Positions 1 through 9,169 of a stretch of DNA of 64,000 bases are shown here, piece after piece. A program made the translations under genes and the position numbers. Position 1 is the stretch's first letter. Each line of letters starts with the position of its first letter. The notes under the pieces were generated by a model that was given only the letters and a program-made list of their open reading frames with translations, was not told the DNA's origin and did not search any database. The stretch comes from an uncultured Gammaproteobacteria bacterium (GTDB lineage: Bacteria > Pseudomonadota > Gammaproteobacteria > PS1 > Pseudothioglobaceae), in NCBI GenBank assembly GCA_902512305.1, contig CABXIU010000002.1:62001-126000 (forward strand), read 5' to 3'.

Positions 1-1980
1 AAAGGCCAAAATATAGCTAACCGCGCTGCTATAGATTGCCTCTTCAAAAGTTACAGTCATCAAGGTTCCTATGCCAGTAAATGTTACCTTTGCCAAAGAG
101 CCAAACTTTTGTTCTAGATAAATCTGAGCATTGTCAATAAAGACGTTTGCCTCAAGAGAGTCTATGAACGGAGTTTTTAATGTTAATCTTGCCTTGGAGT
201 AGTTCGAATCAACAAGGCTAGCAAGATCGTTATTGCCGCTACTTTCGAAAAGCAAAAGCTCTTGGGCTATTAAATCTGAATCGTCTGGAATAGCGTAATA
301 TTCATCACGGTTTTCATTAAGCGCCCTGTTAGTCTCCTTAATAACATCAATGTAGCTTATCACTTTTCCAACAAACATGTTGCCAGTAGATATCGAGTTT
401 ATGTTCTCGGAAACATCATCAATAACTTTCAAAACTTCTGGATTATAAAGGCCGTTTGTTTTTTGAGTATCAACAATCACCTCAAGAGTAAGCGAGCCTT
501 TTAAGCTTTCATCAACAGCCTCTGTAGCTACGCGTGCAAAATTATCCTCTGGGAGCCACTGAAGAGGAAAATGAGAAAATCTTAGCTGGGCGGCGACAAT
601 GACCGCACATATTATTAAAATCGTGCTTACTGAAATAATAAGTTTTGGCCTGCCTGTTGCAAAAACGCTAATTCCAATAAGTGCTCTGTCCATTAAAGTT
701 TGGCCGTCTTTATCTATTTTTTGTTTAATAACTTTAAACCTAGTTACCGAAATCAAAGACGGCAGAAAAACCAATGTGAAAAGTAGGCCGACCATTACCC
801 CGCTACTGGCAAAAACTCCAAGGTCTGCCACAGGCGCAACGCCAGAGAAGGAAAAAGACCAAAGCCCGGCTGCGGTAGTTACAGAGGTCATAATAATTGC
901 TAAACCTGAGTGGCCCATTGCGTACCTAAGTGATTTCTTTGTATCGTTAGTGCTTGCAAGGTCTTTATAAAATACCGCCAACAGATGTATTGAAGCACTA
1001 GTTACAACCGCCAAAAGAAAGGTGGGCATAATTTGGGTCGCCATTGTAAAAGGCGCAGAAAAAATTGACATTAATGATACGGTCATTATCAGCGTTAAAG
1101 AGACACATGCGAGCGGCAAGATAACTCCCGAAAATCGCCTAAATAAGGCAAACAAAACAACCATAATGACAACCATCATTAGACTAATAAAAACCGCTGA
1201 ATCATTCATTAGGGCTTGTTTGAAAATGCCTGCAATAGCGGCTGAGCCAGACAAATATATTTCAAAATTATTGTCATTATATTGCCCCATTATTCTCTGT
1301 GTTTCAGCAATAATTTCATCGTTTTCAGCATCAGTTAGATAAAGTTTTTGTTCGCCAATGCTGCCATCATCAAAATCTAGGCTGTCATCAAAATCTAGGC
1401 TGTCATCAAAATCTAACTCTACGGCCTCTTGGGAAAGACCTTTGCTTGAATATGTTTCTGTATCTATTGTCACTGTAGTCATCGTAAAGTCTTCACTGTA
1501 AAGAGAGTTTTCATAAAGACTATTGTTGGTAACTGTTTCTTTTAGTTTGATTAATTCTTCTTTATTTTGAGGTAGGCTGCCTATTAGTGGCTCAACAATC
1601 AGCTCGCCCTCAATACCATAGGTATTTCTAGCATTAATCAAAGAATCAATCCCTTTAATGTTTGGAATGCCCTCCTCTAAGGCATGGTGAAAACTATCAA
1701 GCTTTTCAAGAAAATTTAAGTCAAAAATATTTTTTGTTTTAACAGCAATCATTAGCTTTTCATCGCGGCCAAACTGGTCTCTAAAAACATCGTACTCAAC
1801 TCTCATTGGATCAGTTTTGTGCAAAAATCCTTCTGTAGTTGTATCAATCTTTAGGGATGGCAGCTGTGAGCCAAGAGCAACAACCAAAAGAAAGATAGCT
1901 GCAATGGTTTTCTTGGCATTATCAAATAGCCAGTCAGAAAATAGCTCTATTTTGTTTTCGGTTTTTATTCTCCAGTTCAT
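1..1980 (-). CDS. RND/MMPL-superfamily exporter, C-terminal part outside the window
   Basis: The reading frame starts at the ATG at 1978-1980 and stays open to base 1, giving 660 residues without a stop, so the gene is cut by the window edge. The translation shows one membrane segment near residues 24-41 and a large periplasmic loop to about 230. A cluster of five hydrophobic segments follows (about 245-400), then a further segment, a second periplasmic loop, and the start of the next membrane segment at the edge. This is the half-repeat layout of MMPL/RND proteins of the predicted-exporter type (COG1033-like). That family is proton-driven and exports hydrophobic or lipid-like substrates; the substrate here is unknown. 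An 18-bp in-frame repeat lies in the first periplasmic loop. No partner adaptor or outer-membrane gene is visible. Confidence 0.8.
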   Translation of the reverse strand, partial: MNWRIKTENKIELFSDWLFDNAKKTIAAIFLLVVALGSQLPSLKIDTTTEGFLHKTDPMRVEYDVFRDQFGRDEKLMIAVKTKNIFDLNFLEKLDSFHHALEEGIPNIKGIDSLINARNTYGIEGELIVEPLIGSLPQNKEELIKLKETVTNNSLYENSLYSEDFTMTTVTIDTETYSSKGLSQEAVELDFDDSLDFDDSLDFDDGSIGEQKLYLTDAENDEIIAETQRIMGQYNDNNFEIYLSGSAAIAGIFKQALMNDSAVFISLMMVVIMVVLFALFRRFSGVILPLACVSLTLIMTVSLMSIFSAPFTMATQIMPTFLLAVVTSASIHLLAVFYKDLASTNDTKKSLRYAMGHSGLAIIMTSVTTAAGLWSFSFSGVAPVADLGVFASSGVMVGLLFTLVFLPSLISVTRFKVIKQKIDKDGQTLMDRALIGISVFATGRPKLIISVSTILIICAVIVAAQLRFSHFPLQWLPEDNFARVATEAVDESLKGSLTLEVIVDTQKTNGLYNPEVLKVIDDVSENINSISTGNMFVGKVISYIDVIKETNRALNENRDEYYAIPDDSDLIAQELLLFESSGNNDLASLVDSNYSKARLTLKTPFIDSLEANVFIDNAQIYLEQKFGSLAKVTFTGIGTLMTVTFEEAIYSSAVSYILAF
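1367..1416. repeat. 18-bp tandem repeat inside the exporter gene
   Basis: About 2.8 copies of an 18-bp unit (tcatcaaaatctaggctg on the plus strand) lie head to tail. Because 18 is a multiple of three the frame is kept. The minus-strand gene reads an acidic DFDDSL unit repeated at about residues 189-205 of the first periplasmic loop. Copies are identical apart from the ends, suggesting recent slippage expansion. Confidence 0.9.
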
Positions 1981-2129
1981 TTCTTGTGGGTTAATTGATA
2001 ATGAAATATTTGTTAAGCCTGGGGCCTTTTAGCTTCGATATTATATTGGACTGAAAAAGTATGTGTTCAAAATACAAACAAAAACTTGTTTTCTTGACCT
2101 TGCCTCAAACAAGCAGAGCAAGAAAGTGG

Positions 2130-3038
2130 CTACAGTGGCTCTATGAGTTTTTCTTTGTCGCCTGTCAGGCCATTATTATTTTTCATGACACGCCAGGAAA
2201 CAAAGAGGCCGCTCGTGATAATAACAAACAAGCCGAGAATCGCCTGTAGATTAGGCACATATTGAAAGAATATATAGCTTAGTGTTATGGCTCCAACAAT
2301 TTCAAAATAATTAAAAGGGCTTAACTCGGAAGCACTAGCAAACTCAAAAGCCTTAATAATCATAAAGTGTGATGCTGCGGCAAAGAAGCCCATGGCTGCC
2401 CCCAACAAAAAGCCTTTCAAATCAGGCATAGTCCATGAAGCAATGGCCAGTGGAAACATAATTAGAAGCCCAACAAAAGCAGAGTAAAACAAGGTTAATA
2501 CAGGCGGAGCCTTAAAGGACAGTTTTTTAGTAAAGATAATATAAAGCGCATAACAAATACCTGAAACAACAGCCAGCAATAGACTTGGTTTAAACTCGTC
2601 TCCTGTTGGCTGCAATACAATTACTACGCCAACAAACCCGACCACTACTCCAACTCCAATAAACAAATCAAATCTCTCTCCCAGCATTCCTGGAGAAAGG
2701 ATGGCCACAACTAAAGGGGAAATAAAAAGAAGAGTAAGTGCATTAGGAATAGGGTTAGATTTAATTGCTGCAAAAAAGAAAAGTGTCGCAAAAGTCAGCA
2801 TCAGTCCTCTCATAAACTGAAGGCCGAGGTTTTCTGGGAGTTTTTTCCACTCAACACGTTGCCAAAGAATTATTGGCAGCAGCCAGCATGCATGAAAGAA
2901 AAATCGAGTCCAGGTCACCTGCATTACAGAATAGTCCTCGCTAAGCAGCTTTGCAAAGACATCTAAAAAAGGAACCGTACTCATTCCTAAGAGCATAAGG
3001 CCTATGCCTTTTAAGGTAGTTTTATTTAGAAAGTTCAT
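2130..3038 (-). CDS. EamA/DMT-superfamily transporter
   Basis: A 302-residue protein made almost entirely of hydrophobic segments, about ten, arranged as two similar five-helix halves. This is the pattern of the drug/metabolite transporter (EamA) family. Conserved family traits include the early helix ending in an aspartate (VPFLDVFAK) and the Arg-Gly of helix 3 (FMRGLMLTF). Members export or import small metabolites such as amino acids, nucleosides or S-adenosylmethionine; the substrate cannot be read from the sequence. It lies between the RND exporter (149 bp gap) and tRNA-Leu, on the same strand, without clear co-transcription. Confidence 0.85.
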   Translation of the reverse strand: MNFLNKTTLKGIGLMLLGMSTVPFLDVFAKLLSEDYSVMQVTWTRFFFHACWLLPIILWQRVEWKKLPENLGLQFMRGLMLTFATLFFFAAIKSNPIPNALTLLFISPLVVAILSPGMLGERFDLFIGVGVVVGFVGVVIVLQPTGDEFKPSLLLAVVSGICYALYIIFTKKLSFKAPPVLTLFYSAFVGLLIMFPLAIASWTMPDLKGFLLGAAMGFFAAASHFMIIKAFEFASASELSPFNYFEIVGAITLSYIFFQYVPNLQAILGLFVIITSGLFVSWRVMKNNNGLTGDKEKLIEPL

Positions 3039-3104
3039 AGAACAGCGAATAAGAAACTATGCTGATTGTACAACAATAAACCCGCCTAAAAGAAGCTAAT
3101 TAAG

Positions 3105-3189
3105 TGGTGCCGTCGGACGGAGTCGAACCGTCACAGCTTGCGCTACAGCCCCCTCAAGGCTGCGTGTCTACCAATTTCACCACGACGGC
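3105..3189 (-). tRNA. tRNA-Leu (anticodon GAG)
   Basis: Read on the minus strand, an 85-nt element begins GCCGTCG and ends CGACGGC-A-CCA, forming the acceptor stem with an encoded CCA. The T arm has GGTTCGACTCC, the anticodon loop reads CTTGAGG (GAG), and there is a long variable arm as expected for a class II leucine tRNA. It lies five bases downstream of the secG stop, so it is probably transcribed with tpiA-secG. Confidence 0.95.
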
Positions 3190-3194
3190 TAAAG

Positions 3195-3524
3195 CTAGTT
3201 AGTCGGAACCTCGCTTGTGTCTGAATCAAGACCGTCTTCATTTATAACGCTTTGAGACATAATGCTTTGCTCAGGATCTAAAGCGACTCTTTCGTTTGAG
3301 GCAAAGTATGCTAGGCTAATGCTAGTCACAAAGAATCCAATTGCCAAAACTGCTGTTAGCTTGTATAAAAAAGAGTGTGCTCCTCTGGCGCCAAAAACCG
3401 AGCCGGCGGCGCCAGAACCAAACGCAGCCCCTGCATCCGCGCCCTTGCCATGTTGGATTAGAATCAGCCCAACAAGACCAAGAGCCAATAGCACATGAAT
3501 TACTAAAATAATTTGAAAAGTCAT
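3195..3524 (-). CDS. secG: Preprotein translocase subunit SecG
   Basis: A 109-residue inner-membrane protein with two hydrophobic helices (about 5-23 and 55-75) separated by the glycine/alanine-rich cytosolic loop typical of SecG (IQHGKGADAGAAFG). A short acidic tail follows. SecG joins SecYE and helps the SecA-driven cycle during protein export. Its start lies one base from the tpiA stop, the usual tpiA-secG order in Gammaproteobacteria, with a leucine tRNA immediately downstream. SecA itself is encoded at 21872-24526. Confidence 0.95.
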   Translation of the reverse strand: MTFQIILVIHVLLALGLVGLILIQHGKGADAGAAFGSGAAGSVFGARGAHSFLYKLTAVLAIGFFVTSISLAYFASNERVALDPEQSIMSQSVINEDGLDSDTSEVPTN

Positions 3525-3525
3525 A

Positions 3526-4272
3526 TTAACCTGCCTTACATATTTGTAAAAAATCGTCTGCCTTTAAAGCGGCGCCACCAATAAGTCCGCCGTCAATGTC
3601 CGGGCAAGAAATTAAATCAGCGGCATTTTCTGCGCTCATACTTCCGCCATATATTATTTGGATCTTTTGGGCAACTTTATCATTGCTATTGGCCAAAAGA
3701 TTGCGGATAAACGCGTGTACCGACTGCGCCTGTTCAGGCGAAGCAGTCAAGCCAGTTCCGATTGCCCATACCGGCTCATAAGCAATGACAATACCATCAA
3801 AAGCGCCTGCTCCAACAAGACTAATAACCGCATTAAGTTGTTCTGCTACAACAGCTTCAGTTTTGTCTGCCTCTCTTTCTTCAAGAGACTCCCCAACACA
3901 AAGAATAGCTGTAAGCCCAGCATCAATCGCGGCTTTTGTTTTTTCTGCCACTACATCATTTGATTCACCATAAAGGCTTCTTCTTTCTGAATGTCCAACA
4001 ATAACGTGCCCAACACCAAAGTCCTTAATCATATCTGCGCTGACTTCTCCCGTGAAGGCTCCCTTTGGCTTTGCACTTAGGTTTTGGGCGCCGAGCATTA
4101 GGTTAGTTCCGCCAATCAAGGTTTCCACTTGGGAGAGATATGGAAAAGGTGCGCAAAGTATAACTTCAGAACTAACGCCACTCATGCCTGAAAGAATTCC
4201 ATCAACAAGAGTATCAACAAAGTCTTTGCTCGCATTCATCTTCCAGTTTCCAGCAACTATCGTTTTTCGCAT
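3526..4272 (-). CDS. tpiA: Triosephosphate isomerase
   Basis: A cytosolic TIM-barrel enzyme interconverting dihydroxyacetone phosphate and glyceraldehyde-3-phosphate. It serves glycolysis, gluconeogenesis and, if present, the Calvin cycle. The start is placed at the internal Met at 4272, which gives the canonical N-terminus MRKTIVAGNWKMN; the open frame extends ten residues further to 4302 but those residues do not fit the family. Catalytic features seen are Asn/Lys of GNWKMN, His of GHSERR, Glu of YEPVWAIGTG and the phosphate-binding GGS near the end. The length of 248 residues is normal. Confidence 0.95.
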   Translation of the reverse strand: MRKTIVAGNWKMNASKDFVDTLVDGILSGMSGVSSEVILCAPFPYLSQVETLIGGTNLMLGAQNLSAKPKGAFTGEVSADMIKDFGVGHVIVGHSERRSLYGESNDVVAEKTKAAIDAGLTAILCVGESLEEREADKTEAVVAEQLNAVISLVGAGAFDGIVIAYEPVWAIGTGLTASPEQAQSVHAFIRNLLANSNDKVAQKIQIIYGGSMSAENAADLISCPDIDGGLIGGAALKADDFLQICKAG

Positions 4273-4351
4273 CCCGTTTTGGTCTATATAAAAAGAGGGC
4301 AATGATACTCTAAAGCGCTCAGAAAATCAATTAAGAAAAGGCTTTTGAGGC

Positions 4352-6415
4352 CTATTTGAGGCTTGGCATCTCTCTCATAAAAATGCCTCTTTGAATATCT
4401 GCCTCTTCTGCCTCAAAGTTTTGGGCTGCAAGATGCCCCAAATAAACGGCGTCAGCTATCAGTCCAGGAGCCTCTGCATCTCCAATAATCTTGATATTTT
4501 GTTTTGTTTTGACTTCTGAATTATTATTAATTAGGTTTTCATATAGAGAGTTGTTAGATATACGCTCCGTCACCATTACAATCGACTTACATTCATGTTT
4601 GCTGATATTGCCAGTGTATACACATTCTAAAAATACAGTTTCGTCCTCAATTTTGTTGATGGATTGATTACAAATTATTTTGACGCCAGAGTCAATCAGC
4701 GCCCTCTGGACCCTCTTCTGTTCTAGGGTTGAGTCTGTCCAGGGAGACACAACACTGGCAGGAGTAATAAAAACAACCTTAATCCCCTTGGCGCTAAGAT
4801 GATCTGCAAGCACTCCGGCCAGGTAGCCCTGCTCATCGTCATAGATAACGACTGTATCTTTAATTTTTTTCTCGTTTTCTACAACCTCTTCTGGAGAATA
4901 TACTTTAATACCATCCACGCCTTTAATCGGGGCCCTTCTGCTTCTTCCAATGCCGTCTTTACGCCAACTTGACCCTGTAGCCAAAAATATGTTGTTGATA
5001 CCGAGCTCTTTGACGAGCTCTAGACTTAATTTGCTATCTTTATAAACCTCTATGTTGCTTTTTTGAAGTATCTCATGGACTCTGTTATCAACAACCCTTT
5101 TCCATGCCGAAAGTCCTTTAAGGCTTGATTCAAACAACACCCTTCCACCAAGTTGGCTTTTAGATTCAGCAAGGATAACTTGGTATCCTCGTCTTGCCAA
5201 CTGAACAGCACACTCTAAGCCTGCAGGTCCAGAGCCAACAACAAGCGCTTTTTGATCTGTAATTTTAGGGCTAATTGTCTCAGGATCCCAGCCTCTTCTC
5301 CACTCTTCGCCCATTGTTGGGTTTTGAGTACAGCGGATTGGAACCGTAAAATTATCACTCGAAACACAAATATTGCACCCAATACACTCTTTAATTTGAT
5401 CGGTTTTTTGATCTTTGATTTTACTCGGAAGATAAGGGTCTGCAATTGAGGGTCGGGCTGCACCAATAAGATCCAGCGAGCCTTTTTCAACAAGTTTGAC
5501 CATTAAGTCTGGAGACGTTAATCTTCCAACTCCAACAACCGGCTTTGTTGTTATGCTCTTTACAAATTCGACATAGGGCATCTGATATCCCTCCTCTGGC
5601 TGAAAGCGTGAAGTTTGTGAGTCGTTAGACCAGTCAGATACGTTCACATCCCACAGATCAGGATGTTCTGACAAAAGCTCAACCACCGCCTGGCCTTCTT
5701 CTTGAAACTGCATTCCATCTTTTCCCTTAAGCTCATCAACCGCGAACCGAAAGGCAATGCCACAAGTATCCCCAATAGCATCTCTTGTTTCTTCTAGGAG
5801 CTCTCTTGTTAATCGCAGTCTGTTTTCTAAGCTTCCTCCGTATTCGTCAGAACGGCTGTTCATGTTTGGCAAAATAAATTGTTGTGCTACTGACATTCCG
5901 TGTCCAGCATAGACGTACACAATATCAAACCCTGCAGCTTTTGCATTTAATGCAGCCTTTTTATGCCAAGCTCTAAATTCTGAAATATCTTTTTTTGTCA
6001 TTCTTCTTGCTTGCTTTGGATATAAAAAATTAACCGCTTGAGCATCAGGCGAAATAGCTGGAATTCTAGAGAAAAGGTTGGTTGAATTATGGCCACTGTG
6101 AGTAAGCTCAATCGCAGCTAGCGCACCATGCTCATGAACAGCCTCTGTCATTAACTGAAGAGCAGGAATGTCTTTTTTATCCCAAATTCTTTGCTCAACA
6201 TAGGGAGCCAAATCTGAACTTGGATGAATTTCTGCCTCTTCGGTACTAACAACACCCCATCCTCCTTTTGCTTTTATACCCCTCATGGCGGCATGTGCTT
6301 TTGGCCTTAAATGGCCCATGCCACAACAGTGGGGCACTTGATAAAAACGATTTTTTGTGACAACAGGGCCAATTTGAACCGGGTCAAAAAGCCTACTATA
6401 TGGATTTTTTTTCAT
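4352..6415 (-). CDS. Trimethylamine-dehydrogenase-family iron-sulfur flavoprotein
   Basis: A 687-residue protein with three parts: an FMN-binding old-yellow-enzyme-type barrel (1-340), a 4Fe-4S site with Cys344, Cys347, Cys350 and Cys362, and a C-terminal ADP-binding Rossmann region starting near residue 388 (VVGSGPAGLECA). This matches methylamine dehydrogenases such as TMADH. Cys30, at the position of the 6-S-cysteinyl-FMN cysteine, and Tyr169/His172 of the active site align without gaps. The substrate bowl differs: Tyr60 of TMADH is Glu60 and Trp105 is Thr105, and the Trp264/Asp267 loop is three residues shorter. Trimethylamine is therefore unlikely to be the substrate. A dimethylated or betaine-like amine, as used by DgcA-type relatives, is possible. 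The gene is transcribed alone, away from dnaA. Confidence 0.8.
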   Translation of the reverse strand: MKKNPYSRLFDPVQIGPVVTKNRFYQVPHCCGMGHLRPKAHAAMRGIKAKGGWGVVSTEEAEIHPSSDLAPYVEQRIWDKKDIPALQLMTEAVHEHGALAAIELTHSGHNSTNLFSRIPAISPDAQAVNFLYPKQARRMTKKDISEFRAWHKKAALNAKAAGFDIVYVYAGHGMSVAQQFILPNMNSRSDEYGGSLENRLRLTRELLEETRDAIGDTCGIAFRFAVDELKGKDGMQFQEEGQAVVELLSEHPDLWDVNVSDWSNDSQTSRFQPEEGYQMPYVEFVKSITTKPVVGVGRLTSPDLMVKLVEKGSLDLIGAARPSIADPYLPSKIKDQKTDQIKECIGCNICVSSDNFTVPIRCTQNPTMGEEWRRGWDPETISPKITDQKALVVGSGPAGLECAVQLARRGYQVILAESKSQLGGRVLFESSLKGLSAWKRVVDNRVHEILQKSNIEVYKDSKLSLELVKELGINNIFLATGSSWRKDGIGRSRRAPIKGVDGIKVYSPEEVVENEKKIKDTVVIYDDEQGYLAGVLADHLSAKGIKVVFITPASVVSPWTDSTLEQKRVQRALIDSGVKIICNQSINKIEDETVFLECVYTGNISKHECKSIVMVTERISNNSLYENLINNNSEVKTKQNIKIIGDAEAPGLIADAVYLGHLAAQNFEAEEADIQRGIFMREMPSLK

Positions 6416-6533
6416 CTATTAGTTATACAATATTCGAAGTATTTAAATCAAATTATTCTACTCAATCCTTTAGTCATGTTTATCATCATTACAGGTATCA
6501 TTAGAATTTTTACTCCATAATTATTACTAGCCA

Positions 6534-7847
6534 ATGTCACAGACCTGGGCCAAATGTTTAGACTCTCTTAAAAACTCTCTGCCTTTGGGCGAATATAGTG
6601 TATGGGTCAAACCTCTTCAGGCGCTGGAGAGAAACGAAACGCTCTACCTCAACGCCCCGAGCGCCTCTGCTCTAAAGTACATTCACAACCATAAAAACCT
6701 TGAGGCGGCAATAGTGCTCGCAGTATCAGAGCACGATCGCAAGCTTAAGGTTAGGCTTGGAGTCACAGAGGTCAACAAAAAATCAGCCAAGACATCAAAA
6801 CATCATACTACTCCGCTTTTTCCTGAATATACTTTTGACAACTTAGTGCTTGGAACCGCAAACCAGGTTGCAGCACTCGCCAGCAGACAAATTGCCGAAA
6901 AGATTGGGGCCTCTCCATACAACCCTTTTATTATTTATGGAGACTCTGGCTTGGGAAAAACTCACCTCATGCAAGCTGCAGGACACTTGGCTTTAGAGAA
7001 AAACCCAAAATCTAAAATTATCTATGTCCCCCTAATGGACTTCGTAAGAAATATTACAACAAGCCTTAGACACAACACAATTGAAAATGTGAAGCTTTTT
7101 TATCAGTCGGCAGACCTCCTTTTAGTTGACGACATTCACCTGATTGCAGGCAAAGATAAATCACAAGAAGAATTTTTTCATGTTTTTAATTTTTTGTTTA
7201 GCACAAAAAAACAAATTATATTTACGTGTGACCAGCCTCCTAAAAACATTAAAGACCTAGAAAACAGATTAAAAACAAGGTTTTCTCAGGGTTTAAATCT
7301 TCAGCTTTCACCACCAGAACTAGAAATGAGGGCTGCAATTTTACTAAAAAAATCTCAGCGCCCACAAATTTCACTTAACCTCACTGAAGATGTTGCCTTA
7401 TATATTGCAAGCCACGTAGTTTCAAACGTTAGAGATCTTGAGGGGGCTTTGTTAAAACTTAAGGCCTTTGTTGACTTTTCTCAAATTGATCACTCGCTTA
7501 TCACCAAAGATGTTGTTGACGGTGCTTTGGGCGACCTTATCAAGCCTAAAAAGCTTTTTATTGAGGTTAACGAGGTACAAAAAACAGTGAGTAAGTATTA
7601 CGGTATTACGGTGTCAGACCTGGTTTCAAACTCACGAAAACAGCACTTAGTTAAAGCCAGACAGGCGGCCATCTATTTGTGTCATGAGCTTACCTCCTTG
7701 TCTTTAGCAAAGATTGGTCAAAATTTTGGCAACCGAGACCACTCAACAGTTCTTTATTCGTGTGAAAAACTAAAAACCCTTATAGAAATTAACGAAGAGA
7801 TAAAAAACGACATTGAAAATATTAAAATTAAAATTACTAACTTATAA
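6534..7847 (+). CDS. dnaA: Chromosomal replication initiator DnaA
   Basis: A 437-residue AAA+ ATPase that binds DnaA boxes and opens the origin. Domain I occupies roughly residues 1-80 and a very short linker follows. The ATPase core carries Walker A (GDSGLGKTH, about 136-144), Walker B (LLLVDDIH) and an arginine-finger region (LKTRFSQGL). The C-terminal DNA-binding domain has the DnaA signature (NRDHSTVLYSCEKL). The P-loop starts GDSG where most DnaA proteins have GGVG, but it keeps the Lys-Thr. It leads the dnaA-dnaN-recF-gyrB block. The protein is slightly short for the family because the linker is reduced. Confidence 0.96.
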   Translation: MSQTWAKCLDSLKNSLPLGEYSVWVKPLQALERNETLYLNAPSASALKYIHNHKNLEAAIVLAVSEHDRKLKVRLGVTEVNKKSAKTSKHHTTPLFPEYTFDNLVLGTANQVAALASRQIAEKIGASPYNPFIIYGDSGLGKTHLMQAAGHLALEKNPKSKIIYVPLMDFVRNITTSLRHNTIENVKLFYQSADLLLVDDIHLIAGKDKSQEEFFHVFNFLFSTKKQIIFTCDQPPKNIKDLENRLKTRFSQGLNLQLSPPELEMRAAILLKKSQRPQISLNLTEDVALYIASHVVSNVRDLEGALLKLKAFVDFSQIDHSLITKDVVDGALGDLIKPKKLFIEVNEVQKTVSKYYGITVSDLVSNSRKQHLVKARQAAIYLCHELTSLSLAKIGQNFGNRDHSTVLYSCEKLKTLIEINEEIKNDIENIKIKITNL

Positions 7848-8053
7848 ACAAATTAATTCTTAGTTGTCTTGTTAGCAAGAAAGAAAACATTTTATAATTG
7901 ATTAAATAATTAACAACTTTAAAATCTATCTGCAAAGATACTAACAATATAACCACACCCTAGTTTATTGATTTTTTTAACAAAAAGGAAGAAACTAACA
8001 ATAAAGAAGTCGACCAATAATAACAATAATTAATTTAAAAAGAAAGGTTACTT
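7848..8053. other. AT-rich dnaA-dnaN spacer, no clear origin signals
   Basis: About 206 bases, strongly AT-rich, lie between dnaA and dnaN, and such spacers often hold oriC or the dnaN promoter. I read both strands for TTATNCACA-type DnaA boxes and found none that match well; the nearest is a degenerate ATAACCACA. An AAGG-type ribosome binding site (agaaaggttactt) precedes dnaN. The region may hold the dnaN promoter but cannot be called an origin from sequence. Confidence 0.5.
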
Positions 8054-9157
8054 ATGAACACTGAATTAAGCGCTGAAGAACTAATTGAACCATTACAAAC
8101 CGTGATTGGTGTTGTTGAAAAAAAACAAACTCTGCCTATTCTTTCCCATGTATTAATTCAACTTAAAGACAATACACTAACCTTAACTACAACAGATATG
8201 GAGTTAGAAATAAGCGCATCTGCAAAAATTAAAAGTGGCGCTGAAACAACTTTTACAATTTATGCAAAAGATTTAATTGATATTGTAAGAAAGCTGCCTG
8301 AAAAAACACAAATAAAATTCAAAATTGAAGAAAACAAGGTTTATTTGAATGCCAATAAAAACACCTTTGAGTTAAACACATTTAATCATTTAGATTTTCC
8401 TGCACTACCAAAAACAGAAAATACAAGTGTTATAAAAATTAAACAAGAGACCCTTAGAGAATTAATTGAAAACACAAGTTTTTCAATGGGTAATCAGGAT
8501 ATAAGGGCTTATTTAAACGGGCTTTACTTTGAGCTCAACCCAGATACACTAACTGTAGTAGCAACAGATGGTCATAGGCTGTCAATTGGCGAGGTTAGCC
8601 AAAACAACAACTTAGATGAAAAAAAGACAGTAATACTTCCAAGAAAGGCTGTGCTTGAACTAACCAAGCTATTAAACAAAAGTTCACAAGATGTTGCCGA
8701 AATACACCTGTCAGATAATTATTTCTCTCTTATTGATTCAAACACAACAATCATTAGTCGCTTGATAGATGGTAATTTTCCAAACTACAAACAAGTGATG
8801 CCAACAGACCTTGAAAACACTGTTGTTATTAATCGAGAAGATTTTTTATCCAGCCTTCAACAGGCCTCTATATTTGTTGATGAGAGAACTAAAGGAGTAA
8901 AACTAGTATTTAGAGATGATAAACTAAGTATTTTTTCTCACTCAGAGAGGGGTAGAGCTGAAACACAGATAAGGGTTACAAAGCAAGAAAAAGAACTTGA
9001 GATTGCATTTAACATCCACTACTTGATTTCGGTTTTAGAAAAGCTAACCTCACAAGATGTTAATATGGTAATTCCTGGCGGAGAGAACAAATCTTGTCTT
9101 CTTAGTTCAATTAATGATGAAAGTTATCAATATATCATTATGCCCATGAAAATCTAA
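8054..9157 (+). CDS. dnaN: DNA polymerase III sliding clamp (beta subunit)
   Basis: A 367-residue protein with the three repeated clamp domains of DnaN; the dimer encircles DNA and tethers polymerase III. Recognisable family blocks include KKQTLPILSHVLI in domain 1, LNGLYFE and ATDGHRLS in domain 2, and the C-terminal YQYIIMPMKI. The end of beta (normally PMRL or similar) forms part of the partner-binding pocket. It is preceded by a 206-base AT-rich spacer after dnaA and followed 12 bases later by recF, so dnaN-recF are likely co-transcribed. Length is normal. Confidence 0.96.
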   Translation: MNTELSAEELIEPLQTVIGVVEKKQTLPILSHVLIQLKDNTLTLTTTDMELEISASAKIKSGAETTFTIYAKDLIDIVRKLPEKTQIKFKIEENKVYLNANKNTFELNTFNHLDFPALPKTENTSVIKIKQETLRELIENTSFSMGNQDIRAYLNGLYFELNPDTLTVVATDGHRLSIGEVSQNNNLDEKKTVILPRKAVLELTKLLNKSSQDVAEIHLSDNYFSLIDSNTTIISRLIDGNFPNYKQVMPTDLENTVVINREDFLSSLQQASIFVDERTKGVKLVFRDDKLSIFSHSERGRAETQIRVTKQEKELEIAFNIHYLISVLEKLTSQDVNMVIPGGENKSCLLSSINDESYQYIIMPMKI

Positions 9158-9169
9158 ATATTAAGCCTA

